A stretch of DNA of 64,000 bases from Aphanomyces cochlioides (GCA_019828595.1 JAHQRK010000017.1:434001-498000); one strand, 5' to 3'; numbered from the stretch's first letter, positions 44,820-56,244 are shown. Translations and numbers: made by a program. Notes: generated by a model not told the origin, from the sequence alone.

Positions 44820-46369
44820 TTAGAGTTGATCGTCCTCCAAATCGAGGGGATCAATTTCGTCGGCGTTCATGGAGTGGTGAGCTTTGCTGCAGAGCTCGTC
44901 GATGTGGTAATTGTTGGTGATGCTTTTGAGCATCGAGATGGCCGACAAGACGGGAGCCGGCAAAGTGAACTTCTCGAGATTGTCGCTGAAGTTTTCGATC
45001 AAAGCAAACAGCGACCAGTCCGTCAAGCAGTTGGTGTCAGGCAATCTTGTTGCTTCTTGGTTCAATAGAACAGTCAGTGCCTCCGAGTTTGTGTAGAGGT
45101 CTGGGGCCCGATTTGAGAGGAATAAGTCAATCGTAGCAAGTGCAAAGAGGATGCGCTTGATCTCTGGTATGTCCGTGGTCAATTCTTCCAAGATTTCTGA
45201 CGGGTGAATCTTGTATTGAGCCATGAAGTTGACGTGATGCTTGTAGTTGTGAGGCTTGCCTTGAGCTTTTAACAAAGCCATCTTGCGCTCAATAGTCTTG
45301 GTTGCAACAAGTGACTGAAACAAACTGAGGTCTTCATCTTGTGCGTACATAGCATGTGCAACGAGCTGAGGATCATCTCGCAAAATGCGTTGACATTCGG
45401 TGATACTGCCTTCGACTTTCTTATCTCGAATGATCTTCTTCGCCAATTCGAGGTGGGCTGCAGCAGACTTGTTAAGTCGTTGTTTCTTCGCTTTGCCTTT
45501 GGTCTTTTTCGGGCGTGGCGCACTTGAATCTTCCAATACAATTCGAGGCACTGCAAAGTCTTCAAACGAGAGTTCCACGTCGTCTTCTTCGAGGATATGA
45601 AAACGGTTGGATGTCGGCAGGGGATCCAAACGTGGGGACGAAGGCAAAGTACGTTTTGGAGCTGGTCCAGACCGGTAGCCCGTTACCAATTGAAGGTCCA
45701 GCGAGTTCTTGGGCTGCTCACTTGGTGGAGCAAGAGCGGGCGATTCGTTGGTAGACATTTCCACATCTTCTTGTTGTTTGTCTTGTCCATTGTTGTTAGG
45801 GGGATCGCTGTCACCAGACATATCGACATCAGAGCCATGAGAAGGAGCTGTTGGCTGTGGTTGTTCATCTTGACCATCTTCAGATGCCTCAGTTGAGTCG
45901 GCCTTGCCTTCCGCATTTGTTCCAGGGTCTTGATCATGATCGTCTCCATCATGTTCAGGTTCTTTTTCTCCTGACGGAGGAGATTTTGCCGCTGCCTTGG
46001 CCGCTTTTGCCTTCGCTTTTTCAGCCTTGGCCTCTGCACGTCGTGAAACAATCGACGGAGGCAATGTCTTGTTCAGAGCAGCGATCTTGTGCTGAAACAC
46101 GACGACAAAAGGCTGACCCGACGGATCCGTAATGGTGATTTCGCGTAGTGCGTCGCCGGATTTTGGCACCAGCACTGCAGGAGGCGCAGACGACTTGAAA
46201 ATGACTCTCAAATGCGGCGACTTGATGTTCTGACCAGCAGTAGGGTTGAATGCTGCTATCACTGACTTGGTCAATGCAGCCATTTTCTTGACAATCGCCT
46301 TGGCCATCGAAGGGTGACTGACCTTGTTGAACGTAACGTAGTAGTTGTTGCCATAACGCGAGTATTTGG
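44820..46369 (-). pseudogene. E7 ORF1, C-terminal ~515 codons
   Basis: Open to TAA at 44820, broken at PKYSRYG by the E10 tail. It has LVAHAMYAQ, a variant shared with E2, E10 and E11. The likely upstream continuation is 61141-62877. Confidence 0.86.
46122..46369 (-). repeat. 248-bp direct repeat flanking E10, left copy
   Basis: ORF1 segment from PKYSR to ITITDP, repeated at 61141-61388 in the same orientation. It may be a long target duplication around E10 or the footprint of a tandem duplication. Confidence 0.6.
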
Positions 46370-46515
46370 TTAAATGAGTTGTATTAACCTTATTTTTGAG
46401 CAAAGGCCCTAATGACTTACTAATTTGCCTCGTACTGTATAAATAGAACTTGGAAAACAGAATATGGCAAAGTGGTCATTGAACAGGAGATGAAGTGAGT
46501 GAGCCGTCAGCTCAC

Positions 46516-49500
46516 TCATGAAACGACGCTGTCAGGAATGGCGTGTTGACGTAACCAGGGGTCCGAAGATAGATGCTTGAGCACATTGAATACCTTGGTG
46601 TATCCCTTCTTGAGAGGGAGATCAACCAGGAGCTGTTGTAGATGTAGCTTGATCAAAGAGGCAGCATGAATGGCAACTTCCATCGGACTCTTCGCTGTGA
46701 GGTCGGGTCGAAAGGTGCGATCGGCACGTTGGAGCCATATTTGATAATACACGCAGGCTCGGACAATCGGCCAGATCTTCAGATAGCCACGGATGTAGTA
46801 TCCATCGGACGGCTTGGGCGTCTCGTAGAACATTTCCAGACACGTGGACGGAAAGGAACACTCGAGCAGTCGCTGGATTGTCTTGAAGGAATACCAAACA
46901 GATTGACCATATCCACAAGAGAACAGGAAATGCTCGTACGTCTCATTGACACGACAGAAGACACACGTCGGCTTGGGGTCTTGGTACTGAAACAGATATT
47001 GCATGGCGTTGGCGCGGAGAAGGGTCTTGAAAATGAACTCTCCATATCGAGGGAGAATGTGGTCGGGTTGGAGGAAGGCGGCAAGTTGGGTAAGGCGCTT
47101 GGGGTCTTCGTAAAAGTTGGATGGCAGGTTGAGATGCTTGGTAGGAAGAATGGACGAGCTGACAGCTGGAGAAGCTCTGATCTTAGCCGATTTCGAAGTC
47201 GCAAACGCCAACAAGATCGGACTCGAGTCAGGGTGAATTATCCAGTGCCATTCCATCCATTCAGAGCTTGGCGTCGGCAAGTGGAACACGGGAGCATCCT
47301 CTTCAGAAACAATCTCAAACAATCGTGATAACTTGGTCACCAAGATTGAGATCCATTGTTTCGTTGGAGGGACAAAATTGGCTTGGCGGCAGGCACGGTT
47401 GATTTTGTCGAACAAGATCGAAGCTGGCCAAACTCGCTGACACGGAGTCAACAAATGCGACAACTTCGTGATGTGAAGCGAAGCCAATACATTGGCTTGG
47501 TCTTGCGTCGATGTAGAGCACTGATCGTATAGGTCTTCGAGTCCAGGCAGATACGAGTTGTGCCAAAGGGGAATATCCAAAGATGAGATGTGATTTGGAC
47601 AGCCGTACGGAGTCCAGCGGGATTCAAACCAGCTACTCAATAAGGCTTTCCACATTGGAGTGATATTGGGATTCTTGTACAGTTGTCTGATGAATGCAGA
47701 AGAGCCATTTGCCAAGAGGAGATCTGGGGGGAACCCCATGGATGAAAAGCCTTCTCGAGGAGAGTATAGCCCGGCGTAATCCAGGCGGACATGGCAGACT
47801 TGCGGGGTGGGGTGGTGATGGCTTGAATGCATCTGATCATGACAGAGCGGTTGTGTTGTTGCCATAAAGCAAGTGCATGGTGCAGGCCTAAGCCACCGGA
47901 CTTCTTCGGCATGAATAGGATCTCCTTTTTGATCAAACGGAGGCCATGGACAGAGGAGGATGGGTTGATTACTTCACCATGCATAAATTGAAGCATGGCC
48001 TTGTCGATCTTTTTGGCCAGGTCTTTGTCGGCAGGGACAAAAGCCAGTTGGTACCATAACACAGGCAGACATATGCTGTGCAGGATAGTGACTTTTCCGG
48101 CCATGGTTCGAGCCTTGTAGAGCCACAAAGACAAGCGAGCCACAAACTTCTCAAACACGTAATTGAAACGTGCCAATGGAGAAAGATTGGGCGCAACCAA
48201 GATACCAAGAGCCTTCACGGGACTGTCGGAAGTAACTTGTAGTGAGGCAAGGTTCCCATTCAACTGGCTGTAGGTCAGAATTTGGGTCTTGTCTACGTTG
48301 AGTCGGAAACCAGACTTGTCGCAAAAGGTTTGAACCAATGCAAGCTGCCGGTGGAGGCACGTCTCATTTGCCGCATAGAGTTGCGAGTCGTCGGCAAAGT
48401 AACTCCCAGTGTGGTAGCGATCCCCACACTTGATGCCATAGTTGGAGTGTTGCCGTAGGAGTTGGCACATCGGTTCCAAAGCGATCACAAACAGAAGTGG
48501 CGACAGTGGATCACCTTGCAACACACCGCGTGAGATGTGAACTGGCTTGGACAAGAAGCCGTTCACCAAGATGCGAGACTTGCGGCCCGAGTACAGTACG
48601 CGAACCATGTCAACAAAGGTTTCGGGAAAGCCATAGTGACGGAGGACGCGGAGCAAGTACGCGTGGTCCACGCGATCAAAAGCTTTCTCAAAGTCAAGCA
48701 GTGCCACCATCGAGGACGGACTGTGTAGTTTGATGTGGTGCAGCATGTCATCCAGTCGTGCAATATTGGTTTGGATATTGCTTCGACGGATAAAGCCTTG
48801 CTGGTCCGGGTGGATGATGTGTCGAATGTGGCGCTGGAGTCGATAAGCCAGAATACTCGTCAGGATTTTCACATCCGTGTTGAGTAGGCTAATGGGCCGA
48901 TAGTTCTTGGCCTGTGACTTGGGGCCTTTCTTGTGCAGCAACACCAGCGTACTGACAAGTTGCATGGGAGTCAAGCGAGGGTGAGAATGGAGCTGGTGTG
49001 TGAATAGCAGCTCCAATACCAACGACCACTTGTGAGGTGCAAGTTTGAGGACTTCGAATGGCAGAGCGTTGGGACCTGGCGCTGAGTTCGAACTGCTGTG
49101 TCGAATAGCATGATAGAACTCGTTGGCGCGCAAGGGAGCCGACAGCTCTTTCTGGGCTTGCTCTGGCAGTTGCTTGTGTCGAGTCAATGGGGTCAGAAAT
49201 GACGACACTTCGTCTCCAGATCGCTGCACCTCGGGAGCTGCAAACAAGTCCTTGTAGTAGTCGACCAGGACGTCAGACATGCCTTGTTGATTGGAGACAA
49301 CATTTCCATTGACATCCACCAACTCTTTGAAGACTGTCTTCTTCAAGGGGGTAGGGACAGGGGACATGAAGTGGAACTTGGACGAGCGCTCTGCTTTATA
49401 CAAGTGAAGTTGGAACGCCTGGTCTTGACGAAACTGCTTGTCTCGATCTTGCAGCTCGTGAATTTGCTTTTGAAGGTCTCGCACTCGATCCACCAGCACT

Positions 49501-50570
49501 GAATCTTGACGCATGTTGGGGACTTGCAAAAGCGAAGCGATCTCGACAGCTAACTTCTTCAACGGCAGACGTTGTTTCTCCAATCGTTGAGAATGGAATT
49601 CTTTGAGTTGGGAGCGGATATCATTGACCAGCATGTCGTAGGCCTTGGAGATATTGTGGAATGATGGAGACTTGTCCAAAAATCGATCCAGACATCCATG
49701 AACAATCTCGGCCGCTCGTGGTAGACGAAGTAGCCAAGTTGGAGCTTTCCATGATCCAGAGCCATGGCGCAATGTTTGACGCTTTGAGATGATACGACAA
49801 GCCACGTGGTCAGCCTGTGGAACGTGTGGCATGTGCGTCGCCTTCCAATGACGAAGACCCGCCAAGGTGGACGAACAAAAGATGTAGTCGAGTCGGTTGG
49901 TGAGTGTGGGACTTGTGAAGGTTCTTGCCACGGGGTTTTGACGGCGAAACAGATCCACCAGAGACAAACTGTGCATCCATTGTTCCAGTTGAAGGGTGCC
50001 GGCCATGGTGGAGGTACTGGGTCTCAACGAATCCAAATCTTTGTTGAGAGTGCAGTTGAAATCTCCTCCAACAATGTGGAGCGCATGTGGAGGAAAGTCG
50101 CGTGGCAATTCTTCGAAGTAACTTGCTCGTTGTTGGAAGGCTGCCGGCGCATAGATATTGTGGAGAACGACTGTCAGTGGACCCAGAGTACATCGCACTT
50201 GTAGATAACGACCACGAAGCACTGGGTTGTCATGAGGGACTTGAGTGGCGTTCTTCAAAGGAGAGTGAGGATGTATCAACGTAGCCAGACCTCCAGTGGC
50301 TGGCGACGTGGATACTTCAGGGTAAATAGGCTCTTCAAAGAACAAAGAGCCTTCGTGGTTTGTGATGCGTTGCCAATGGAACGCAACACGGTCGTGGAGA
50401 CTTGGCGTGCGGAAACGGGTTTCTTGGATAAAGGAAACGTCGTGAACACTTGATAGTTTGTCGAGGATGTACCGATGACTGTTGGAGAAGCCATTGGTGT
50501 TGAGGGAGATGATTTGTGGGTCCCAGTCCACGAGTTCAGTTGGGACATCGGAGAAGTTGTTGTCACTCAT
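46516..50570 (-). pseudogene. E10 ORF2, frameshifted near codon 947
   Basis: Start ATG at 50570, stop at 46516. The upstream frame, with endonuclease, RT and FADD, is intact until one C is lost just before the G tract (gatctgggggg at 47721-47731 against gatctcgggggg). The downstream frame then encodes the CCHC finger. This is the same spot as in E4, E8 and E9 but a different base. Other marks are HGEVINPS and APEVQ, shared with E7, and RIISKRQ in place of RIITKRQ. Confidence 0.87.
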
Positions 50571-50648
50571 CACGAGTACAGATGAAAATGAGTAGAATGG
50601 AGGGGTCAGAGGGGAGGTTGAAATGGATTGAAGCAGGGGATAGAAGCC

Positions 50649-51964
50649 TTAGAGTTGATCGTCCTCCAAATCGAGGGGATCAATTTCGTCGGCGTTCATG
50701 GAGTGGTGAGCTTTGCTGCAGAGCTCGTCGATGTGGTAATTGTTGGTGATGCTTTTGAGCATCGAGATGGCCGACAAGACGGGAGCCGGCAAAGTGAACT
50801 TCTCGAGATTGTCGCTGAAGTTTTCGATCAAAGCAAACAGCGACCAGTCCGTCAAGCAGTTGGTGTCAGGCAATCTTGTTGCTTCTTGGTTCAATAGAAC
50901 AGTCAGTGCCTCCGAGTTTGTGTAGAGGTCTGGGGCCCGATTTGAGAGGAATAAGTCAATCGTAGCAAGTGCAAAGAGGATGCGCTTGATCTCTGGTATG
51001 TCCGTGGTCAATTCTTCCAAGATTTCTGACGGGTGAATCTTGTATTGAGCCATGAAGTTGACGTGATGTTTGTAGTTGTGAGGCTTGCCTTGAGCTTTTA
51101 ACAAAGCCATCTTGCGCTCAATAGTCTTGGTTGCAACAAGTGACTGAAACAAACTGAGGTCTTCATCTTGTGCGTACATAGCATGTGCAACGAGCTGAGG
51201 ATCGTCTCGCAAAATGCGTTGACATTCGGTGATACTGCCTTCGACTTTCTTATCTCGAATGATCTTCTTCGCCAATTCGAGGTGGGCTGCAGCAGACTTG
51301 TTAAGTCGTTGTTTCTTCGCTTTGCCTTTGGTCTTTTTCGGGCGTGGCGCACTTGAATCTTCCAATACAATTCGAGGCACTGCAAAGTCTTCAAACGAGA
51401 GTTCCACGTCGTCTTCTTCGAGGATATGAAAACGGTTGGATGTCGGCAGGGGATCCAAACGTGGGGACGAAGGCAAAGTACGTTTTGGAGCTGGTCCAGA
51501 CCGGTAGCCCGTTACCAATTGAAGGTCCAGCGAGTTCTTGGGCTGCTCACTTGGTGGAGCAAGAGCGGGCGATTCGTTGGTAGACATTTCCACATCTTCT
51601 TGTTGTTTGTCTTGTCCATTGTTGTTAGGGGGATCGCTGTCACCAGACATATCGACATCAGAGCCATGAGAAGGAGCTGTTGGCTGTGGTTGTTCATCTT
51701 GACCATCTTCAGATGCCTCAGTTGAGTCGGCCTTGCCTTCCGCATTTGTTCCAGGGTCTTGATCATGATCGTCTCCATCATGTTCAGGTTCTTTTTCTCC
51801 TGACGGAGGAGATTTTGCCGCTGCCTTGGCCGCTTTTGCCTTCGCTTTTTCAGCCTTGGCCTCTGCACGTCGTGAAACAATCGACGGAGGCAATGTCTTG
51901 TTCAGAGCAGCGATCTTGTGCTGAAACACGACGACAAAAGGCTGACCCGACGGATCCGTAATGG
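50649..51964 (-). pseudogene. E10 ORF1, C-terminal ~438 codons
   Basis: From ITITDPSGQPFVVVF at the E11 insertion to TAA at 50649. It includes the Ala/Lys helix, acidic linker, basic cluster and C-terminal helices, all open. The upstream part is at 59345-61079. Confidence 0.87.
51951..51964 (-). repeat. 14-bp TSD of E11, 3' copy
   Basis: cggatccgtaatgg on the plus strand, repeated exactly at 59345-59358. The outermost C may be shared with the element 5' end, so the TSD is 13 or 14 bp. Confidence 0.88.
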
Positions 51965-52110
51965 TTAAATGAGTTGTATTAACCTTATTTTTGAGCAAAG
52001 GCCCTAATGACTTACTAATTTGCCTCGTACTGTATAAATAGAACTTGGAAAACAGAATATGGCAAAGTGGTCATTGAACAGGAGATGAAGTGAGTGAGCC
52101 GTCAGCTCAC
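51965..52110 (-). other. 3' UTR of E11
   Basis: 146 nt, with hairpin 52091-52113 overlapping the stop codon. Positions 52017-52030 are complementary in the transcript to the leader at 59324-59337. There is no poly(A). On the opposite strand it contains TATAAATAG. Confidence 0.82.
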
Positions 52111-55100
52111 TCATGAAACGACGCTGTCAGGAATGGCGTGTTGACGTAACCAGGGGTCCGAAGATAGATGCTTGAGCACATTGAATACCTTGGTGTATCC
52201 CTTCTTGAGAGGGAGATCAACCAGGAGCTGTTGTAGATGTAGCTTGATCAAAGAGGCAGCATGAATGGCAACTTCCATCGGACTCTTCGCTGTGAGGTCG
52301 GGTCGAAAGGTGCGATCGGCACGTTGGAGCCATATTTGATAATACACGCAGGCTCGGACAATCGGCCAGATCTTCAGATAGCCACGGATGTAGTATCCAT
52401 CGGACGGCTTGGGCGTCTCGTAGAACATTTCCAGACACGTGGACGGAAAGGAACACTCGAGCAGTCGCTGGATTGTCTTGAAGAAATACCAAACAGATTG
52501 ACCATATCCACAAGAGAACAGGAAATGCTCGTACGTCTCATTGACACGACAGAAGACACACGTCGGCTTGGGGTCTTGGTACTGAAACAGATATTGCATG
52601 GCGTTGGCGCGGAGAAGGGTCTTGAAAATGAACTCTCCATATCGAGGGAGAATGTGGTCGGGTTGGAGGAAGGCGGCAAGTTGGGTAAGGCGCTTGGGGT
52701 CTTCGTAAAAGTTGGATGGCAGGTTGAGATGCTTGGTAGGAAGAATGGACGAGCTGACAGCTGGAGAAGCTCTGATCTTAGCCGATTTCGAAGTCGCAAG
52801 CGCCAACAAGATCGGACTCGAGTCAGGGTGAATTATCCAGTGCCATTCCATCCATTCAGAGCTTGGCGTCGGCAAGTGGAACACGGGAGCATCCTCTTCA
52901 GAAACAATCTCAAACAATCGTGATAACTTGGTCACCAAGATTGAGATCCATTGTTTCGTTGGAGGGACAAAATTGGCTTGGCGGCAGGCACGGTTGATTT
53001 TGTCGAACAAGATCGAAGCTGGCCAAACTCGCTGACACGGAGTCAACAAATGCGACAACTTCGTGATGTGAAGCGAAGCCAATACATTGGCTTGGTCTTG
53101 CGTCGATGTAGAGCACTGATCGTATAGGTCTTCGAGTCCAGGCAGATACGAGTTGTGCCAAAGGGGAACATCCAAAGATGAGATGTGATTTGGACAGCCG
53201 TACGGAGTCCAGCGGGATTCAAACCAGCTACTCAATAAGGCTTTCCACATTGGAGTGATATTGGGATTCTTGTACAGTCGTCTGATGAATGCAGAAGAGC
53301 CATTTGCCAAGAGGAGATCTCGGGGGGAACCCCATGGATGAAAAGCCTTCTCGAGGAGAGTATAGCCCGGCGTAATCCAGGCGGACATGGCAGACTTGCG
53401 GGGTGGGGTGGTGATGGCTTGAATGCATCTGATCATGACAGAGCGGTTGTGTTGTTGCCATAAAGCAAGTGCATGGTGCAGGCCTAAGCCACCGGACTTC
53501 TTCGGCGTGAATAGGATCTCCTTTTTGATCAAACGGAGGCCATGGACAGAGGAGGATGGGTTGATTTCTTCACCATGCATAAATTGAAGCATGGCCTTGT
53601 CGATCTTTTTGGCCAGGTCTTTGTCGGCAGGGACAAAAGCCAGTTGGTACCATAACACAGGCAGACATATGCTGTGCAGGATAGTGACTTTTCCGGCCAT
53701 GGTTCGAGCCTTGTAGAGCCACAAAGACAAGCGAGCCACAAACTTCTCAAACACGTAATTGAAACGTGCCAATGGAGAAAGATTGGGCGCAACCAAGATA
53801 CCAAGAGCCTTCACGGGACTGTCGGAAGTAACTTGTAGTGAGGCAAGGTTCCCATTCAACTGGCTGTAGGTCAGAATTTGGGTCTTGTCTACGTTGAGTC
53901 GGAAACCAGACTTGTCGCAAAAGGTTTGAACCAATGCAAGCTGCCGGTGGAGGCACGTCTCATTTGCAGCATAGAGTTGCGAGTCGTCGGCAAAGTAACT
54001 CCCAGTGTGGTAGCGATCCCCACACTTGATGCCATAGTTGGAGTGTTGCCGTAGGAGTTGGCACATCGGTTCCAAAGCGATCACAAACAGAAGTGGCGAC
54101 AGTGGATCACCTTGCAACACACCGCGTGAGATGTGAACTGGCTTGGACAAGAAGCCGTTCACCAAGATGCGAGACTTGCGGCCCGAGTACAGTACGCGAA
54201 CCATGTCAACAAAGGTTTCGGGAAAGCCATAGTGACGGAGGACGCGGAGCAAGTACGCGTGGTCCACGCGATCAAAAGCTTTCTCAAAGTCAAGCAGTGC
54301 CACCATCGAGGACGGACTGTGTAGTTTGATGTGGTGCAGCATGTCATCCAGTCGTGCAATATTGGTTTGGATATTGCTTCGACGGATAAAGCCTTGCTGG
54401 TCCGGGTGGATGATGTGTCGAATGTGGCGCTGGAGTCGATAAGCCAGAATACTCGTCAGGATTTTCACATCCGTGTTGAGTAGGCTAATGGGCCGATAGT
54501 TCTTGGCCTGTGACTTGGGGCCTTTCTTGTGCAGCAACACCAGCGTACTGACAAGTTGCATGGGAGTCAAGCGAGGGTGAGAATGGAGCTGGTGTGTGAA
54601 TAGCAGCTCCAATACCAACGACCACTTGTGAGGTGCAAGTTTGAGGACTTCGAATGGCAGAGCGTTGGGACCTGGCGCTGAGTTCGAACTGCTGTGTCGA
54701 ATAGCATGATAGAACTCGTTGGCGCGCAAGGGAGCCGACAGCTCTTTCTGGGCTTGCTCTGGCAGTTGCTTGTGTCGAGTCAATGGGGTCAGAAATGACG
54801 ACACTTCGTCTCCAGATCGCTGCACCTCGGGAGCTGCAAACAAGTCCTTGTAGTAGTCGACCAGGACGTCAGACATGCCTTGTTGATTGGAGACAACATT
54901 TCCATTGACATCCACCAACTCTTTGAAGACTGTCTTCTTCAAGGGGGTAGGGACAGGGGACATGAAGTGGAACTTGGACGAGTGCTCTGCTTTGTACAAG
55001 TGAAGTTGGAACGCCTGGTCTTGACGAAACTGCTTGTCTCGATCTTGCAGCTCGTGAATTTGCTTTTGAAGGTCTCGCACTCGATCCACCAGCACTGAAT

Positions 55101-56166
55101 CTTGACGCATGTTGGGGACTTGCAAAAGCGAAGCGATCTCGACAGCTAACTTCTTCAACGGCAGACGTTGTTTCTCCAATCGTTGAGAATGGAATTCTTT
55201 GAGTTGGGAGCGGATATCATTGACCAGCATGTCGTAGGCCTTGGAGATATTGTGGAATGTTGGAGACTTGTCCAAAAATCGATCCAGACATCCATGAACA
55301 ATCTCGGCCGCTCGTGGTAGACGAAGTAGCCAAGTTGGAGCTTTCCATGATCCAGAGCCATGGCGCAATGTTTGACGCTTTGTGATGATACGACAAGCCA
55401 CGTGGTCAGCCTGTGGAACGTGTGGCATGTGCGTCGCCTTCCAATGACGAAGACCCGCCAAGGTGGACGAACAAAAGATGTAGTCAAGTCGGTTGGTGAG
55501 TGTGGGACTTGTGAAGGCTCGTGCCACGGGGTTTTGACGGCGAAACAGATCCACCAGAGACAAACTGTGCATCCATTGTTCCAGTTGAAGGGTGCCGGCC
55601 ATGGTGGAGGTACTGGGTCTCAACGAATCCAAATCTTTGTTGAGAGTGCAGTTGAAATCTCCTCCAACAATGTGGAGCGCATGTGGAGGAAAGTCGCGTG
55701 GCAATTCTTCGAAGTAACTTGCTCGTTGTTGGAAGGCTGCCGGCGCATAGATATTGTGGAGAACGACTGTCAGTGGACCCAGAGTACATCGCACTTGTAG
55801 ATAACGACCACGAAGCACTGGGTTGTCATGAGGGACTTGAGTGGCGTTCTTCAAAGGAGAGTGAGGATGTATCAACGTAGCCAGACCTCCAGTGGCTGGC
55901 GACGTGGATACTTCAGGGTAAATAGGCTCTTCAAAGAACAAAGAGCCTTCGTGGTTTGTGATGCGTTGCCAATGGAACGCAACACGGTCGTGGAGACTTG
56001 GCGTGCGGAAACGGGTTTCTTGGATAAAGGAAACGTCGTGAACACTTGATAGTTTGTCGAGGATGTACCGATGACTGTTGGAGAAGCCATTGGTGTTGAG
56101 GGAGATGATTTGTGGGTCCCAGTCCACGAGTTCAGTTGGGACATCGGAGAAGTTGTTGTCACTCAT
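52111..56166 (-). CDS. E11 ORF2: endonuclease / reverse transcriptase, intact
   Basis: Open frame of 1351 aa, ATG at 56166, TGA at 52111-52113 within the hairpin stem. It has the endonuclease set (N26, E50, Y140, D170, N172, D228, H255), RT motif A D626, motif B GVLQGDP, FADD 725-728 and the CCHC finger near 1203-1219. Private substitutions are VARAF for VARTF, KAEHSS for KAERSS, FTPKKSGG for FMPKKSGG and RRLYKN for RQLYKN, none at a catalytic position. Together with the intact ORF1 75 nt upstream it gives a complete retrotransposition machinery: nicking, cDNA priming at the nick and synthesis. Confidence 0.94.
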   Translation of the reverse strand: MSDNNFSDVPTELVDWDPQIISLNTNGFSNSHRYILDKLSSVHDVSFIQETRFRTPSLHDRVAFHWQRITNHEGSLFFEEPIYPEVSTSPATGGLATLIHPHSPLKNATQVPHDNPVLRGRYLQVRCTLGPLTVVLHNIYAPAAFQQRASYFEELPRDFPPHALHIVGGDFNCTLNKDLDSLRPSTSTMAGTLQLEQWMHSLSLVDLFRRQNPVARAFTSPTLTNRLDYIFCSSTLAGLRHWKATHMPHVPQADHVACRIITKRQTLRHGSGSWKAPTWLLRLPRAAEIVHGCLDRFLDKSPTFHNISKAYDMLVNDIRSQLKEFHSQRLEKQRLPLKKLAVEIASLLQVPNMRQDSVLVDRVRDLQKQIHELQDRDKQFRQDQAFQLHLYKAEHSSKFHFMSPVPTPLKKTVFKELVDVNGNVVSNQQGMSDVLVDYYKDLFAAPEVQRSGDEVSSFLTPLTRHKQLPEQAQKELSAPLRANEFYHAIRHSSSNSAPGPNALPFEVLKLAPHKWSLVLELLFTHQLHSHPRLTPMQLVSTLVLLHKKGPKSQAKNYRPISLLNTDVKILTSILAYRLQRHIRHIIHPDQQGFIRRSNIQTNIARLDDMLHHIKLHSPSSMVALLDFEKAFDRVDHAYLLRVLRHYGFPETFVDMVRVLYSGRKSRILVNGFLSKPVHISRGVLQGDPLSPLLFVIALEPMCQLLRQHSNYGIKCGDRYHTGSYFADDSQLYAANETCLHRQLALVQTFCDKSGFRLNVDKTQILTYSQLNGNLASLQVTSDSPVKALGILVAPNLSPLARFNYVFEKFVARLSLWLYKARTMAGKVTILHSICLPVLWYQLAFVPADKDLAKKIDKAMLQFMHGEEINPSSSVHGLRLIKKEILFTPKKSGGLGLHHALALWQQHNRSVMIRCIQAITTPPRKSAMSAWITPGYTLLEKAFHPWGSPRDLLLANGSSAFIRRLYKNPNITPMWKALLSSWFESRWTPYGCPNHISSLDVPLWHNSYLPGLEDLYDQCSTSTQDQANVLASLHITKLSHLLTPCQRVWPASILFDKINRACRQANFVPPTKQWISILVTKLSRLFEIVSEEDAPVFHLPTPSSEWMEWHWIIHPDSSPILLALATSKSAKIRASPAVSSSILPTKHLNLPSNFYEDPKRLTQLAAFLQPDHILPRYGEFIFKTLLRANAMQYLFQYQDPKPTCVFCRVNETYEHFLFSCGYGQSVWYFFKTIQRLLECSFPSTCLEMFYETPKPSDGYYIRGYLKIWPIVRACVYYQIWLQRADRTFRPDLTAKSPMEVAIHAASLIKLHLQQLLVDLPLKKGYTKVFNVLKHLSSDPWLRQHAIPDSVVS

Positions 56167-56244
56167 CACGAGTACAGATGAAAATGAGTAGAATGGAGGG
56201 GTCAGAGGGGAGGTTGAAATGGATTGAAGCAGGGGATAGAAGCC

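Larger units (their letters stand above)
41398..46369 (-). repeat. 4,972-bp inverted repeat, right arm
   Basis: Comprises the 3' part of E8 and the middle piece of E7. Its outer limit coincides with the E7/E10 junction at 46369/46370 and its inner limit with the E9 truncation point. Confidence 0.8.
43453..46369 (-). mobile_element. E7, middle piece (between E8 and E10)
   Basis: Minus-strand segment with ORF2 codons 1-431, the spacer and the last ~515 codons of ORF1. The first 430 bp repeat 33574-34003. At 46369 it breaks at CCAAATACTCGCG against the 3' end of E10. A 248-bp overlap with 61141-61388 suggests the rest of ORF1 lies at 61141-62939. Confidence 0.82.
46370..51964 (-). mobile_element. 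E10, main part (3' side of E11)
   Basis: Minus-strand LINE from a complete 3' end at 46370 to the ORF1 codon for ITITD, where E11 is inserted. It resumes at 59345 with the 14-bp TSD and reaches a full 5' end at 61140. Together the pieces make a full-length element. Confidence 0.88.
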
